From Roseiarcus sp963774195 (lineage in GTDB: Bacteria > Pseudomonadota > Alphaproteobacteria > Rhizobiales > Beijerinckiaceae), in NCBI GenBank assembly GCA_963774195.1, contig CAVZDY010000006.1, forward strand, positions 265,974 through 329,973: a DNA stretch of 64,000 nucleotides, written 5' to 3'. The notes under the pieces are model-generated. The model was not told the origin of the DNA. It saw nothing but the letters and a program-made list of their open reading frames with translations, and did not search any database. The position numbers were made by a program, and so were the translations under genes. How positions within the stretch are numbered: position 1 is the first letter of the stretch; every line of letters begins with the position of its first letter. Of this stretch, positions 8,698-16,818 are shown in pieces.

Positions 8698-9999
8698 CTA
8701 CCGATACAAATCCGCCCGCGTCGGCGGCAGGCCGCTCGCGCCTTTGACCCGCTTGGAAACGACGGTCTGGTAGATCCCGACGGCGCCGCGCTCGAAGGCG
8801 AGCGAGCAGCCGGCGAGATAGGCGAGATAGACGCGGGTCTTGGCTTCGCCGACCTCGCGGCAGGCCTCATCGTAGCGCGCGGCGAGCCGGTCGTGCCAGA
8901 AGCGGCAGGTGCGCTGGTAGTGCTCGCGCCAGCCCTCGACGTCGTGGACCTCGAAGCCGTGCGACTCGAGATTGAGGAGCGTGCGGCCGATATTGTCGAG
9001 TTCGCCGCCGGGAAAGATGTAGCGCGTCAGCGCGGCGAATTCCGGCCGTTTCTTGCCGCCCTTCGCGCCGATCTTGCCCGGCCGGGTGATGGCGTGGTGC
9101 AAATAGAGCCCGCCGGGCTTCAGCAGCCGGCGCACCGACTGGAAATAGCGCGGGAAGTTCGAGACGCCGACGTGCTCGAACATGCCGATCGAGGCGATCT
9201 TGTCGAAACGGTCGCCGCCTTCGAGCAAAGCGTAGTCCCTCAGCTCGAACTTCACCTTGTCGGCAAGGCCGAGCCGCGCCGCCTTCTCCGAGGCGAGCGC
9301 GATCTGCTCCTCGGAGAGCGTCACGCCCAAGACATTGGCGCCGTAGTAGCGGGCCGCGTGGCAGGCGAGCGAGCCCCAGCCGCTGCCGATGTCGAGCATC
9401 GTATCGCCCGGCTTGAGCCGCAGCTTGCGGCAGATCATGTCGAGCTTGTTCGTCTGCGCGGCGTCGAGACTGTCGCTCCAGTCGTGGAAGTAACCGCAGG
9501 TGTAGACCATCTCTTCATCCAGCCACAGCCGGTAGAAGGCGTTGGAGACGTCGTAGTGGTGGGCGATGTTCTTCTTGTTCTCGCCCTCGCTCGCGTCGCT
9601 TTCGCGATCGGCGCCGACGCCTTCGAGCGGCCAGGGGCCGCCGCGCGGCACGAACAGAAAGTCCAGCGCCGTCCTGACGAGGCCGAGCTTGTCGAGGCTC
9701 TTCCTCAATTCGCGCGTACGAATCTTCGGCCGTCTGGCGGCAAAATCGAAGATCGAGCCGTTGCGGATGTCGAGGCGCTTGGCGGCCCAGAGATTGGCGA
9801 GCGTCGGCAGCTTCGGCGCACGGATCAGCGCCCCGATGACGCCCGCGTCGGCGATCGCGATCGCCAGGCCGTCGCTGGGCCAGTTCTCGGGGACAGAGGA
9901 ACCGTCCCAAAGGCGAAAGCCAAACTCGAGCCTCATGCTGCGGTGCGCGTCGCCGAGCAGCGACTTCAGCCGAGCCAGCCTTTTTTCCGCCTTCTCCAT
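8698..9999 (-). CDS. cfa: Cyclopropane-fatty-acyl-phospholipid synthase
   Basis: A 433-residue enzyme that methylenates cis double bonds of membrane phospholipid acyl chains using S-adenosylmethionine. An N-terminal lipid-binding region is followed by the SAM-binding motif LDIGSGWGSLA (around residue 200), the region NIAHHYDVSNAFYRLWLDEEM, and the tail GIYQTVVSKR typical of the family. The stop codon lies eight bases from the IS630 element. It is divergent from the GNAT gene. It probably acts in stress adaptation of the membrane. Confidence 0.93.
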   Translation of the reverse strand: MEKAEKRLARLKSLLGDAHRSMRLEFGFRLWDGSSVPENWPSDGLAIAIADAGVIGALIRAPKLPTLANLWAAKRLDIRNGSIFDFAARRPKIRTRELRKSLDKLGLVRTALDFLFVPRGGPWPLEGVGADRESDASEGENKKNIAHHYDVSNAFYRLWLDEEMVYTCGYFHDWSDSLDAAQTNKLDMICRKLRLKPGDTMLDIGSGWGSLACHAARYYGANVLGVTLSEEQIALASEKAARLGLADKVKFELRDYALLEGGDRFDKIASIGMFEHVGVSNFPRYFQSVRRLLKPGGLYLHHAITRPGKIGAKGGKKRPEFAALTRYIFPGGELDNIGRTLLNLESHGFEVHDVEGWREHYQRTCRFWHDRLAARYDEACREVGEAKTRVYLAYLAGCSLAFERGAVGIYQTVVSKRVKGASGLPPTRADLYR

Positions 10000-10103
10000 A
10001 AGTCTCCCTATCCCCGTGAAATAAGGACCGCGCGTGACGGTCTCTACTAGACGTCGCGCGCCTAAATCGGCAAGCCGGACGGAGACGAGCCTTGGGGTTG
10101 GAG

Positions 10104-10595
10104 ATGCAGGCGCTCACGTCCGGCGGCATGACGATTGGCGCGGCTTCGCCCGACGATCTCGAAGCGATCCAGGCCCTGGAAGTCGCCTCATTCTCCACCG
10201 ACCGGCTGTCGCGCCGCTCCCTCAGGACCTTCCTCCGCTCGCCGTCCCAGCCCGTCGTCGTCGCCAAAATCGGCGGCGTCCTCGCCGGCTATGCGCTGGT
10301 CGTCCTGCGCAAGGGCGGCCCCGCCGCGCGACTCTACTCGCTGGCGGTCAATCCTGCCCTGGGGCGTCGCGGCGTCGGCCGTGCGCTGCTTAAGGCCTGC
10401 GAGCATTACGCGTGCGCGCATGGCCGCAGCGCCCTGCGCCTCGAGGTGCGCGACGACAACGCGTCGGCGATCGCCCTTTACGAGAAAATGGGGTACCGCC
10501 ATTTTGGCCGGTACAAGGGCTACTACGCTGATGGGGCCACGGCGCTGCGCTTTGAGAAGCCTCTCGACGCGTCGACGCCGAGATCGGTCGCGTGA
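10104..10595 (+). CDS. GNAT acetyltransferase (RimI-like)
   Basis: About 163 residues with the GNAT acetyl-CoA loop (LALGRRGVGRALL in the form NPALGRRGVGRALLKACEHY) and the C-terminal DDNASAIALYEKMGYRHFGR. It transfers an acetyl group to an amine. The start is uncertain: ATG 10104, TTG 10092 and ATG 10128 are all possible. It lies 203 bases before a RimK-like ATP-grasp gene on the same strand. This pairing is described for amidoligase systems making or modifying small peptides, where the GNAT may cap the product. Confidence 0.8.
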   Translation: MQALTSGGMTIGAASPDDLEAIQALEVASFSTDRLSRRSLRTFLRSPSQPVVVAKIGGVLAGYALVVLRKGGPAARLYSLAVNPALGRRGVGRALLKACEHYACAHGRSALRLEVRDDNASAIALYEKMGYRHFGRYKGYYADGATALRFEKPLDASTPRSVA

Positions 10596-10798
10596 CGCAC
10601 GGGTAAAAATCGCCTCTCCGCCCACGACCCCGTTGCGTGCGGGGCGAGTGCGAAGCATCCTATGCGAAGCTGCGAATGCACGAATACGATTCGGGGCCGG
10701 CGCCACGTTGCAACGCGCCCGGCCAGGGAGCCGAAGCGCCGCATGATCCAATCGTCTCGCGAATCCCGGCGTCGCCGGTTTAGAGCCAGGGCGGCGCC

Positions 10799-12337
10799 AT
10801 GAACGGATGGGTCGTCCTCGTCGACCACGCCCGTGACTTCCCCAATGCGGACACCCCGCATAAGGTCATCACGACCAGCGACTATCTCGCGCGGCCAAAA
10901 TTGTTCGCTGGCGTCAGCCACGCCAAGCTCATCAATCTGTCGCGCTCATATAATTACCAGTCGAAAGGCTATTACGCCTCGCTGCTCGCCGAAGCGCGCG
11001 GGCATCGCGTCATCCCGACCGTCGAGACGATGCTCGAACTGCGCGAACACAAGCTCTACGAACAGTCGCTGCCCGACTTGCAAGAGGCGCTGAACGTCGC
11101 CGCCCACCGCGCGCAGGCGACGGAAGAGACCACTTTCGATCTGCTGTTCTGCTTCGGCTCGGTACAGGACGCGCGCTTCGAAGCCTTCGGACGGCTGCTG
11201 TTCGACTGGTACCGATGCCCGGCGATCGAGGTCACGGTGACACCGGGCAAGCGCTGGAAGATCGACCGGCTGCGCGCGCGCCCGCTCGCCAAGCTCGGCC
11301 CTGAGGAAGCCCAGTTCTTCCGCGCCGCGCTGCATCAGCACACCGAGCGCGACTGGCGCAATCCCCGCGCGCGGGCGGTCGCCAAATATTCGCTTGCGGT
11401 GCTGCACGATCCGCAGGAGGCGCAACCGCCCTCCTCGCTCGAATCGCTGCGCCATTTCCAAAAGCTCGCCGAGCGTCAGTCCGTCGAAATCGACCTCCTC
11501 ACCAAGAAGCAGCTCGCCGAGCTCGCGGAGTTCGACGCGCTCTTCATTCGCGCGACGACGTCGATCGACAACTACACCTACCGCTTCGCGCGCCGCGCGC
11601 TGCAGGAGGGCATGCCGGTCATCGACGATCCCGTCTCGATGATCCGCTGCACCAACAAGGTCTACCTCCACGAATTGATGGAGGCGCATGGGGTCCCGAT
11701 CCCGCCGACGGTGATGCTGGCCGAGGACGAGGACCTCGCGCGCGCCGAGAAGACCTTGGGCTGGCCGATGGTGGTGAAGATTCCCGACGGCTCCTTCTCG
11801 CGCGGCGTCCACAAGGTCGAGACCGTCGACGCGCTGAAGGCGCTCACCGAGACGCTGTTCGAAGACACCGATTTGTTGCTCGCCCAGCGCTTCATGCCGA
11901 CCGACTTCGATTGGCGCGTCGGCGTGCTCGCCGGCGAGCCGCTGTTCGTCTGCCAGTACAAGATGGCGCGCGGCCATTGGCAGATCATCAAATATGGCCC
12001 CGCCGGAGTCCGCGAAGGCGGTTTCCGCACCGTCGCGATCGCCGATACGCCGCCGCGCGTTCTCGACGTCGCTTTGCGCGCCGCGCGCGCAATCGGCCAA
12101 GGCCTCTACGGCGTCGACGTCAAGGAGGCCGGCGACGAAGTCGTCGTCATCGAGGTCAACGACAACCCCAATCTCGACCACGGCGTCGAGGACCAGGTCG
12201 GCAAGGACGAGATTCTGGAACCGCATCCTGCAATGGTTCATCAAGCGGATCGACGCCTAGCGCACGCTGTCTTTTGGTTGAACCGGACCCCTGTCGTCAT
12301 CGCGAGTTGGGACCGCCTTTGCAGGCGATCTTGCTGA
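10799..12337 (+). CDS. RimK-like ATP-grasp ligase with RLAN domain, C-terminal frameshift
   Basis: An N-terminal RLAN-type region (residues about 1-200) is followed by a RimK-type ATP-grasp domain (about 250-470) with KIPDGSFSRGVHKV and the metal-binding VIEVNDNPNLDHGVED. The family joins amino acids to a carboxylate using ATP. As read, the frame runs on to 12337, but the family's ending (WNRILQWFIKRIDA, stop at 12260) is intact in another frame. One extra base near 12215 explains this. The last roughly 14 normal residues are thus replaced by about 40 foreign ones. This is either a real recent mutation or an assembly error. An IS110 element begins about 45 bases after the original stop. Confidence 0.85.
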   Translation: MNGWVVLVDHARDFPNADTPHKVITTSDYLARPKLFAGVSHAKLINLSRSYNYQSKGYYASLLAEARGHRVIPTVETMLELREHKLYEQSLPDLQEALNVAAHRAQATEETTFDLLFCFGSVQDARFEAFGRLLFDWYRCPAIEVTVTPGKRWKIDRLRARPLAKLGPEEAQFFRAALHQHTERDWRNPRARAVAKYSLAVLHDPQEAQPPSSLESLRHFQKLAERQSVEIDLLTKKQLAELAEFDALFIRATTSIDNYTYRFARRALQEGMPVIDDPVSMIRCTNKVYLHELMEAHGVPIPPTVMLAEDEDLARAEKTLGWPMVVKIPDGSFSRGVHKVETVDALKALTETLFEDTDLLLAQRFMPTDFDWRVGVLAGEPLFVCQYKMARGHWQIIKYGPAGVREGGFRTVAIADTPPRVLDVALRAARAIGQGLYGVDVKEAGDEVVVIEVNDNPNLDHGVEDQVGKDEILEPHPAMVHQADRRLAHAVFWLNRTPVVIASWDRLCRRSC

Positions 12338-12555
12338 ATGAAACGGGGCCGGCGCGCTGCCATCGTGGTAGGATTTTCGGGTCGTCGGCAAGAGGTCGGC
12401 TTCTCACTGATGCCGTTGAGCTCGGTCGCGAGTTGGACCCGGGACGCCGTGATGATCTCGTCTTGCGCGTAGGGGCGGCGACGCCCTGGAGCCTTCTTCT
12501 TAGCATTCCTCTTCCATCGGCGTCCTTGCCGGCGCGGCGAGCGATGGAGGCGATG
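12307..12555 (+). ncRNA. Candidate bridge-RNA region of the IS110 element
   Basis: The 5-prime non-coding end of an IS110-group element, between the inferred left border and the transposase start. In characterised IS110 elements this region encodes a structured bridge RNA that pairs with target and donor DNA. I see several GC-rich self-complementary segments but have not folded it. This call rests on family knowledge and position only. Confidence 0.35.
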
Positions 12556-13824
12556 ATGGAAGTTCTGCACGAACGGGTGGCCGGCCTCGACGTCCACAAG
12601 GACAGCGTCGTGGCGTGCGTGCGCGCGATGGCGGCCGGCAAGGCCCACCGGGACTGTCGAACGTTCGAGACGACAACGGCCGGCCTTGGCGCGCTCAAGG
12701 ACTGGCTGGTCGCGGCGCGCTGCGAGCGGGTCGCGATGGAGGCGACCGGCGTCTACTGGATGCCGATTTGGAAGATACTGGCCGACGGCGACTATGCGAT
12801 GATCGTGGCCAACGCCGCGCACATCAAGGCGGTTCCCGGCCGCAAGACCGACGTCAACGACGCGACCTGGATCGCCGATCTCGCCGCGTTCGGCTTGATC
12901 CGGGCGAGCTTCGTTCCCGACGAACCGCTGCACGGGCTGCGCACGTTGATGCGCACCCGTAAGCAGCTGGTGCGCGAGCAGTGCGGCCATGTCCAACGCA
13001 TCCAGAAGACGCTGACGGAAGCCAACATTCGCCTCGATTCGGTGATCAGCGACATCATGGGCGGCAACGGGCGCCGCGTGATCGAAGCGATGATCGGCGG
13101 CCAGCGCGATCCGCGCAAGCTCGTCGCCTTGACCGACCGGCGGCTGAAGGCCTCGCCCAAGCAGCTCTACGACGCGCTGCACGGCCGCCTGACCGATCAT
13201 CATCGCTTCCTGCTGCGGCTCCATTTGCAGCAGTACGACGCGCTGGCGGCGACCATCGGCGAGCTCGACCGCGAGGCCGACGAGCGCCTCGCGCGGCTCG
13301 ACCAACGGATCGAGCGCAAAGCTGGGTTTCGCGACTTGATCGGCTTGCTCGTCACCATTCCCGGGGTCAGCCGCTTATCCGCGTTGACGATCCTCTCCGA
13401 GATCGGCCCCGACATGGGCCGCTTCGCCACCGCCGGCCATCTCGTCGCCTGGGCGGGCCTCTGCCCGGCGCAGAACGAAAGCGCCGGCAAACGCCGGCGC
13501 GGTCGCCTGCGCAAGGGCGCGCCGTGGCTGAAGACCATGCTCGTTCAGTGCGCGTGGGCGGCCAAGCGCGCCAAGGCGAGCTATTACTCCGCCCAGTTTT
13601 TCCGCCTGCGCGCCAGACGCGGCCCGCAAAAAGCGGTCTGCGCCGTCGCCGCCTCGCTTCTCACCGCGGTCTACCACATGCTCAAAGACGGCGTCCCGCA
13701 CCGCGACCTCGGCGGCGCCTATTTCGAGGGCCGCCGGCCCAAGGCCAAACTCAATCGCCTAGTCCGGCAAATCCGCGATCTCGGCTACGACGCCACCTTG
13801 CAGCCGATCTCGCAAGCCGCCTGA
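12556..13824 (+). CDS. IS110-family transposase (DEDD recombinase)
   Basis: A 422-residue protein with an N-terminal RuvC-like DEDD domain (GLDVHKD with Asp12, then MEATGVYW and KTDVNDATWIADL) and a C-terminal Tnp20 serine domain (IPGVSRLSALTILSEIG, then GHLVAWAGLCP). It directs site-specific insertion guided by an RNA. The start at 12556 is five bases after GGAGG; ATG 12553 and 12544 are in frame too. It reads in the same frame as an open stretch extending back into rimK, which is not coding. The gene is uninterrupted. Confidence 0.95.
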   Translation: MEVLHERVAGLDVHKDSVVACVRAMAAGKAHRDCRTFETTTAGLGALKDWLVAARCERVAMEATGVYWMPIWKILADGDYAMIVANAAHIKAVPGRKTDVNDATWIADLAAFGLIRASFVPDEPLHGLRTLMRTRKQLVREQCGHVQRIQKTLTEANIRLDSVISDIMGGNGRRVIEAMIGGQRDPRKLVALTDRRLKASPKQLYDALHGRLTDHHRFLLRLHLQQYDALAATIGELDREADERLARLDQRIERKAGFRDLIGLLVTIPGVSRLSALTILSEIGPDMGRFATAGHLVAWAGLCPAQNESAGKRRRGRLRKGAPWLKTMLVQCAWAAKRAKASYYSAQFFRLRARRGPQKAVCAVAASLLTAVYHMLKDGVPHRDLGGAYFEGRRPKAKLNRLVRQIRDLGYDATLQPISQAA

Positions 13825-13924
13825 GCCGAGCCTGATTCGCACGCCAACGCCGCCACTTAGCGTGTTGTTTCTTCTTAGCGGCGCGCACGGAACGACTCGC
13901 GACTTGCTGGCGAGGCCTCGATCG

Positions 13925-13955
13925 CTGGATTGCTTCGCTCCGCTCGCAATGACGG
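13925..13955. repeat. REP-like palindrome flanking the IS110 element
   Basis: CTGGATTGCTTCG with a short centre and CGCTCGCAATGACGG; the arms around the centre are self-complementary (TTGC...GCAA). Related copies occur near 36970-37045, and its other half is split off to the left of the IS110 element at 12291-12306. Confidence 0.55.
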
Positions 13956-14073
13956 TTCCAGGTAACTGCAGAATGCGCTAGCGACGTTTTGCCAGGGGTA
14001 AATCCTGACGGCGGTCAAGAGGCTGCGCGGCGCAGAGGGCTCATGTTAGCCAACTGAAACCCCTGTCTGAGAG

Positions 14074-14290
14074 CTACGGCATGCACACATCGGTCGCGCC
14101 GTCACGCCCGGACTTGATCCGGGCGCCCAGGCGGCGATATCTGCGACTGGCCTTCTTCCGTCCCGTGCTGGATACGCGGGTCAAGCCCGCGTATGACAGC
14201 GGGCTCGCGGCAAAAACTCCGCCCGGCTACATTCGGTGACGATGAGCCGACTGAGGCGCCCGCCCGTTCGAAAATGTGTGCATGCCGTAG
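14074..14290. repeat. 217-base unit bounded by perfect 17-base inverted repeats
   Basis: CTACGGCATGCACACAT at 14074-14090 recurs exactly, inverted, at 14274-14290. Inside are two perfect palindromes: CGCCCGGA with TCCGGGCG (14105-14125) and ATACGCGGG with CCCGCGTAT (14172-14194). There is no convincing gene in the stretch 13956-14303. The structure is like a small non-autonomous mobile unit carrying REP-type hairpins, but no target duplication is obvious. Confidence 0.6.
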
Positions 14291-14303
14291 TGTCTGCGAG
14301 ACG

Positions 14304-14975
14304 TCAGGCGGCGACGTGCCTGAAAAGATTGCGACGCGCCTCTGCGTCCAGATCCGCCTTGAAGGGATAGCGATCCTTCAGACCCTTGGCTCGCGAGGCG
14401 GCCGGACGGGCGTCGATCTCGTCGTGCAGGCGCTTGAGGTTGGGGAGCTTCGCCCAGGCTTCGTCGCCGAGCACGAAGGTGATGAGGCGCGCCCAGCCCC
14501 AAACGTCCATGTCGACGAAGGAGTAGGCGTCGCCGACCATGTAGCGCCGCTTGGAGAGGCGGTCGTCGAGCACCTGGAAGTGCCGGCGCGCCTCGAAGAG
14601 GTAGCGCTCAGTGGCGTAAGCGTGCCTCTCCGTCGCGAAGTGCTTGAAGTGAACCGCCTGGCCGCTGTAGGGGCCGACGCCGCTGGCGACGAACATCAGC
14701 CACGACAACATTTCCCCGCGCGCCTCCGGGCCGGGCATGAACTTGCCGGTCTTCTCGGCGAGGTAGAGCAGGATGGCGTTGCTGTCGAACACGGTCGTCG
14801 CGCCGTCGACGATCGCCGGCACCTTGCCGTTGGGATTGATTTTCGAGAATTCCTGGGAAAACTGCTGGCCCGTGCGGGTGTCGACAGGAATCGCCTCGTA
14901 AGGCAGGCCGGCTTCCTCGAGAAACAGCGCGACTTTCGTGGGGTTTGGCGAAGCATTGAAGTAGAACTTAAGCAT
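14304..14975 (-). CDS. Glutathione S-transferase family protein
   Basis: A 223-residue GST. The thioredoxin-like N-terminal domain starts LKFYFNASPNPTKVALFLEEAG and includes the cis-proline/glutathione-binding segment GKVPAIVDGATTVFDSNAIL. An all-helical C-terminal domain follows (about 90-220). It would conjugate or reduce electrophiles with glutathione in the cytoplasm. GGGAGAAG precedes the ATG. It stands alone between the inverted-repeat unit and a decayed hydrolase tail. Confidence 0.9.
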   Translation of the reverse strand: MLKFYFNASPNPTKVALFLEEAGLPYEAIPVDTRTGQQFSQEFSKINPNGKVPAIVDGATTVFDSNAILLYLAEKTGKFMPGPEARGEMLSWLMFVASGVGPYSGQAVHFKHFATERHAYATERYLFEARRHFQVLDDRLSKRRYMVGDAYSFVDMDVWGWARLITFVLGDEAWAKLPNLKRLHDEIDARPAASRAKGLKDRYPFKADLDAEARRNLFRHVAA

Positions 14976-15198
14976 AGACTTCTCCCGGCGAGGCCCCGGA
15001 ATTCATTTTGGGACCTTGCTTTGATCGCAAGGTAGTGCGGGTTCAACCTCTACCCTGTCAATCGAGGCGGGATAGAATGTTCGTGAATCGGAGAGGAGGG
15101 CCGGAGAATGGACGAAACCGTGGTCGCCCGGTTCGTTCAATCCGCCTCGATGAGTCAGCACTCTCTCGATTCTCTTCATCATCAGCCAGCGGTGCGGC
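14976..15198. other. Intergenic region, no gene recognised
   Basis: The stretch between the GST start and the hydrolase remnant holds only short, biased reading frames on both strands. A short inverted similarity (AATCGAGGCGG near 15058 and CCGCCTCGAT near 15142) is the only visible structure. Confidence 0.5.
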
Positions 15199-15297
15199 GG
15201 CTTGCCGCATGGGATGCCGACCACGCACGCGGACCTGATCAACGCCGATCTGCTGGCCTTCATACGTTCTGATGTGACGACCGAGCACGCGGCGTAG
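15199..15297 (+). pseudogene. Tail of an alpha/beta-hydrolase, otherwise lost
   Basis: Codons 15199-15297 read GLPHGMPTTHADLINADLLA then FIRSDVTTEHAA and stop. The GHGMxTTHADxINADLLAFI pattern, with its catalytic histidine, ends many alpha/beta-hydrolases of the haloperoxidase/esterase type; here the histidine-preceding glycine is in PHGM. The upstream catalytic parts are missing. The following 15298-15560 shows no gene. Confidence 0.5.
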
Positions 15298-15560
15298 CTG
15301 CAACCGCGAGTCGGGCGCCTCAGCGCTCATTCTGCGCGCTACGGCGCCGCGTGAGCTCAATATCCCACCGCCAGCGCGCCAAGCTGGCGCGGATCGGAGG
15401 CGCCTGTCAACACGCCGTTCTCGCGCTCGATCGTGTTGGCCGAGCCCATCGCTTCGTGCACGACACGCTCTCGGGTTCAGGCGACTTCGTTGCGACAGTA
15501 TGCCGAAGGCACCGGACTGCGCTATGGCTTCCCCACAGCCTCTTCTCAACGCTACCGAAC

Positions 15561-16445
15561 ATGACGCCTGCGACCGAATCGAACCCCGCCTCGCGCGCCG
15601 CAACGCTCGTCGGCCTCGGCGCGATCGCGCTATGGTCGGCGCTGGCGCTGCTGACAGCCTCGGCCGGCGCAGCGCCGCCGTTCGAACTGGCGGCGCTCAC
15701 TTTCGCGATCGGCGGCGGCTGCGGGCTCGTCTACGCCGCCGCGCGCGGTCGCCTGCGCGCGCTGCTCCAGCCCTGGCCGGTCTGGCTCGTCGGCGTCGGC
15801 GGCCTCTTTGGCTATCACGCGCTCTATTTCGCAGCGCTGCGCCGCGCCCCGCCGGCGGAGGCGAGCCTCATCGCCTATCTCTGGCCGCTGCTGATCGTGC
15901 TGTTCTCGGCGCTGTTGCCCGGCGAGCGGCTGCTGGCTCGCCACGTCCTGGGCGCCGCCCTCGGCTTCGCCGGCGCCGCCGTCCTGTTCGCGGGAAAGGC
16001 GCAGGGCGTCGGCGGCCATGCGCTCGAACCCGGCGTTGCGATCGGCTACGCGCTGGCGCTGTGCTGCGCTTTCGTCTGGTCCAGCTATTCGGTGCTGTCG
16101 CGCCATCTCAAGGCGGCGCCGAGCGAGGCGGTCGCCGGATTCTGTCTCGCAACCGCGGCGCTGGCCGCGGTCTGCCACTTCGCCTTCGAGACATCGGTCG
16201 CCCCCGCCGGGGCCCAATGGGCGGCGATCGTCGGCCTCGGCCTCGGGCCGGTCGGCCTCGCCTTCTATGTCTGGGACTATGGCGTCAAGAACGGCGACCT
16301 CAAGCTGCTCGGCGTCGCCGCCTATGCCGCCCCGGTGCTGTCGACGATCATTCTTGTCGCAGCGGGCTTTGCGCCCGCGACGGCTTCGCTCGGCCTCGCC
16401 TGCGCGCTGATCGTCGGCGGCGCGGTCGTCGCCACGAAACGCTGA
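15561..16445 (+). CDS. EamA/DMT-family exporter (YddG-like)
   Basis: A 294-residue inner-membrane protein with about ten hydrophobic segments and the internal duplication of EamA domains. The segments FGYHALYFAALRRAPPAEAS, LIAYLWPLLIVLFSALLPGE and FYVWDYGVKNGD resemble the aromatic amino acid exporter YddG. It probably exports an amino acid or similar metabolite. The start is ATG 15561 (MTPATESN); no clear ribosome site precedes it. It is convergent with rpmF, whose terminator lies between the two. Confidence 0.85.
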   Translation: MTPATESNPASRAATLVGLGAIALWSALALLTASAGAAPPFELAALTFAIGGGCGLVYAAARGRLRALLQPWPVWLVGVGGLFGYHALYFAALRRAPPAEASLIAYLWPLLIVLFSALLPGERLLARHVLGAALGFAGAAVLFAGKAQGVGGHALEPGVAIGYALALCCAFVWSSYSVLSRHLKAAPSEAVAGFCLATAALAAVCHFAFETSVAPAGAQWAAIVGLGLGPVGLAFYVWDYGVKNGDLKLLGVAAYAAPVLSTIILVAAGFAPATASLGLACALIVGGAVVATKR

Positions 16446-16452
16446 CGCACGC

Positions 16453-16476
16453 AAAAAAGGCCGGCTTGCGCCGGCC
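16453..16476 (-). terminator. Rho-independent terminator of rpmF
   Basis: On the minus strand, GGCCGGC, a four-base loop and GCCGGCC (16459-16476) are followed by six T (AAAAAA at 16453-16458 on the plus strand). It is 28 bases after the rpmF stop codon. Confidence 0.85.
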
Positions 16477-16503
16477 CCTGTCGACATACGCCGTAAGCGA
16501 GGC

Positions 16504-16695
16504 TTACGCCTCGACCTTGGCCTTCGGCTTGAGGACCTGACGGCCGCGGTACATGCCGCTCTTCAGGTCGATGTGGTGCGGACGGCGCAGTTCGCCCGAG
16601 TCCTTGTCCTCGACATAGGTCGGGGCCTTGAGGGCGTCGGCGGAGCGGCGCATGCCGCGGCGCGAGGGCGAAGTTTTACGTCTCGGAACAGCCAT
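16504..16695 (-). CDS. rpmF: 50S ribosomal protein L32
   Basis: A 63-residue L32 with the canonical start AVPRRKTSPSRRGMRRSADA and the alphaproteobacterial ending DLKSGMYRGRQVL. It is a structural protein of the large ribosomal subunit. GGAG precedes the ATG and a clear intrinsic terminator follows. It lacks the four zinc-binding cysteines of some L32 forms. Confidence 0.98.
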   Translation of the reverse strand: MAVPRRKTSPSRRGMRRSADALKAPTYVEDKDSGELRRPHHIDLKSGMYRGRQVLKPKAKVEA

Positions 16696-16818
16696 TGGTA
16701 ACTCCAGATAGGCGCGCGCTGGCGTAGCCGCCGGCTGCGGGAATGGGAAGCGGCGCTATTACACGCAAACGGCTGCGAGCGCCAGCCCCCTTTCGCGGCG
16801 CCCACGCCAATTCGCGTC

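Larger units (their letters stand above)
12307..13914 (+). mobile_element. IS110-family insertion sequence in a REP-like repeat
   Basis: The element carries one transposase gene with about 250 bases of non-coding DNA on its left and about 90 on its right. No terminal inverted repeats are visible, as is usual for IS110. CGAG occurs at both inferred borders (12303-12306 and 13911-13914), and joining the flanks (TCATCGCGAG and GCCTCGATCGCTGGATTGC) restores a REP-like palindrome similar to one near 36970-37045. An 11-base direct repeat TTCTTCTTAGC lies at 12494-12504 and 13869-13879. The exact ends are inferred and could shift by about ten bases. Confidence 0.65.

Noticed and set aside
10946..12244. 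Long minus-strand frame opposite the ATP-grasp gene
   Set aside because: It is antisense to a well-conserved coding sequence and its composition is that of a complement of codon-biased DNA.
11911..12555. Frame that extends the IS110 transposase gene back into rimK
   Set aside because: The transposase family begins at the MEVLHERV start after GGAGG; the upstream portion is out-of-frame rimK and IS non-coding sequence.
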